Origin: Phycisphaerales bacterium
GTDB lineage: Bacteria; Planctomycetota; Phycisphaerae; Tepidisphaerales; Tepidisphaeraceae
Direction of reading: 5' to 3'
Assembly (NCBI GenBank): GCA_028288775.1
Contig: JAQGHP010000636.1
Coordinates: 1 to 6,526 of the forward strand
Length of the DNA stretch: 6,526 bases
Shown here: positions 5,552 to 6,526 of the stretch, piece after piece
How the letters are laid out: each line of letters begins with the position of its first letter
How positions within the stretch are numbered: the stretch's first letter is position 1
Notes under the pieces: generated by a model
Databases searched by the model: none
What the model was told of the DNA's origin: nothing
The model's input: the letters and a program-made list of their open reading frames with translations, nothing else
Made by a program: the position numbers and the translations under genes

Positions 5552-6265
5552 TCAGGCCCGGCGACGGCGAAGGGCGAGGAGTCCGCCCAGGGCCAAGACC
5601 CCCAAGCTTGACGGCTCAGGAAATCCGATCGCAAACGTCGTCGTGCGGAACCCCACGCCAGTGTATGCGTTAGTGGGATTAGCGTTGCCGTCAGTTTGAG
5701 TATCAAGATCGTAGACGATGTTTCGCGTAGTGGTGTATCCACCGTTAATCGGGTCGATTGCGCCGAGGCTGAAGGTCGTCCTACCCAGACCGACCTCCAC
5801 GCTGAACGTGCCCAGGAAGACGGCGTTGCCAATCGCAACGCTTGGGCCGCCGTTGCCTACTTCGATGCCCGGTGCGCCAAGTACACCGTTAATGTTGCCG
5901 CCCAACTGGCCGGAGTCGCCGGCCGCGTCGACGAAATTCTCTATCGGGCCGTTGAAGATAGTGAAGTCCGCCGTATCTGCATTCGCGGCCGTCAGCTTCG
6001 AGGCCGAACCCGGAATATCGGCCGACAATTGATTCACCGCGACACCAAATTGCGCAAGCCCGCCATCAGTCGCGAGGAACGAGCCGCCGGTGGTCTGTTC
6101 CTGCAAATAAATGTTCACAGAGATGACATCCCCAGGATTGCCACCGTACTGCTGCTGTTGAGCGATGTACGAATACACCGTCGAACCGCTGGCCTGCTGG
6201 CCGCACAGCAATCCCAACCCGGCGATCACCGAGAAAACCGCTATTTTTGTCCTCTGATTCTCCAT
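5552..6265 (-). CDS. PEP-CTERM domain secreted protein
   Basis: This gene encodes 237 residues from the ATG at 6265. A signal peptide is clear: MENQRTK, then a hydrophobic core AVFSVIAGLGLLCG, with probable cleavage near ASGS (25-28). The mature part is small, acidic and rich in Gly, Asn, Thr and Ala. It begins with STVYSYIAQQQQYGG and has strand-like runs such as GDVISVNIYLQEQ (45-57) and TFSVEVGLGRTTFSLG (153-168), suggesting a beta-sandwich, possibly cohesin-like; that is a guess. The C-terminus is a textbook PEP-CTERM sorting tail: FPEPSS (215-220), a hydrophobic helix LGVLALGGLLAL and the basic end RRRRA. Such proteins are processed by an exosortase during export to the cell surface or matrix. 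An upstream in-frame ATG at 6280 would add five residues; I prefer 6265 because GGAG lies nine bases before it. No binding partner or enzyme activity is evident. Confidence 0.9.
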   Translation of the reverse strand: MENQRTKIAVFSVIAGLGLLCGQQASGSTVYSYIAQQQQYGGNPGDVISVNIYLQEQTTGGSFLATDGGLAQFGVAVNQLSADIPGSASKLTAANADTADFTIFNGPIENFVDAAGDSGQLGGNINGVLGAPGIEVGNGGPSVAIGNAVFLGTFSVEVGLGRTTFSLGAIDPINGGYTTTRNIVYDLDTQTDGNANPTNAYTGVGFRTTTFAIGFPEPSSLGVLALGGLLALRRRRA

Positions 6266-6314
6266 AGCCCATCTCTCCATTCTGCCAGTTTACTTTTCTG
6301 CCCCTTCTTCGTCG

Positions 6315-6352
6315 GGAGCCCTCCCCGGCGACCATTTCGCCGGGGAGGCTCC
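6315..6352 (-). terminator. Strong hairpin after the partial minus-strand gene
   Basis: Arms GGAGCC-C-TCCCCGGCGA and TCGCCGGGGAGGCTCC pair along 16 positions with one bulged C and a short loop (CCATT). It starts 16 bases after the stop codon of the gene at 6369-6526, as expected for a transcript end. No T-run follows on the minus strand (CGACGAAGAAGG comes next), so it may end transcription poorly, stabilise the 3' end of an mRNA, or act as a processing site ahead of the PEP-CTERM gene. Confidence 0.55.
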
Positions 6353-6368
6353 AAACGCGTTGCAGAAC

Positions 6369-6526
6369 TTACAGCCCCGGTACGTAGACGAACCCGGCAA
6401 ACGGGAACCGGTTGGAGAACTGGCCGAAGTCGGCGTTGCTGATCTTCGACGCCGTGGCCGTGCTGTAGTTGCCGTTGAAGTGGAAGTACGGCACGTACCC
6501 GGTCTGGCCGATGGTGAGGCCGAACG
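6369..6526 (-). CDS. C-terminal end of an unrecognised protein, cut by the window edge
   Basis: A minus-strand frame enters from the right edge and ends at TAA (6371-6369), giving the last 51 residues. It is rich in aromatic residues, Asn and Gly: FGLTIGQTGYVPYFHFNGNY, then STATASKISNADFGQF, ending PFAGFVYVPGL. There is no membrane helix and no PEP-CTERM tail. The composition suggests the end of an exported beta-rich or pilin-like protein, but I do not recognise the family. The stop codon followed 16 bases later by a strong hairpin, and the codon pattern with G or C in most third positions, support a real gene. It shares orientation with the PEP-CTERM gene, about 100 bases apart. Confidence 0.6.
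   Translation of the reverse strand, partial: FGLTIGQTGYVPYFHFNGNYSTATASKISNADFGQFSNRFPFAGFVYVPGL

Noticed and set aside
5696..6442. 248-residue plus-strand frame antisense to the PEP-CTERM gene
   Set aside because: The minus-strand frame has a signal peptide and a PEP-CTERM tail; this one is Arg-rich and crosses the hairpin and the next gene.

Overview
The window is a GC-rich bacterial chromosomal segment, most likely from a planctomycete (Planctomycetota, perhaps a Phycisphaerae-like lineage). This is an inference from the mix of content: a PEP-CTERM secreted protein, an HTTM-domain membrane protein, a GT87-type glycosyltransferase, a winged-helix regulator paired with a small multi-spanning membrane protein, and a tRNA gene without an encoded CCA end. 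No insertion sequence, CRISPR array or phage gene was seen.

Layout. Positions 1-1012 (minus strand) hold a two-gene unit: a six-helix membrane protein followed, with an 11-nt overlap, by a winged-helix transcriptional regulator that runs off the left edge. The 251-nt gap at 1013-1263 separates this unit from divergent plus-strand genes. It carries a plausible minus-strand promoter with an inverted repeat sitting on the predicted transcription start, which suggests autoregulation. The plus-strand run from 1264 to 5313 encodes an exported alpha/beta hydrolase, a GT87-like polyprenol-phosphate-dependent glycosyltransferase, an unrecognised single-pass membrane protein, and an HTTM-domain protein joined to it by an ATGA stop/start overlap.

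Immediately after the HTTM gene, at 5355-5448, lies a gene for selenocysteine tRNA (anticodon UCA). It has a long variable arm and an extended D stem, but its acceptor plus T branch is only 12 pairs long with non-canonical pairs, which is unusual for this RNA. It shows that the organism probably uses, or used, UGA as selenocysteine. No selenoprotein gene or selA/selB/selD is visible here.

On the right, convergent minus-strand genes follow: a PEP-CTERM surface protein (5552-6265), separated from the tRNA by a strong hairpin terminator, and the C-terminal end of an unrecognised protein (6369-6526) followed by a second strong hairpin. The two membrane modules (the regulator pair and the HTTM pair) look like independent functional units. 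The tRNA is the most informative single element in the window.
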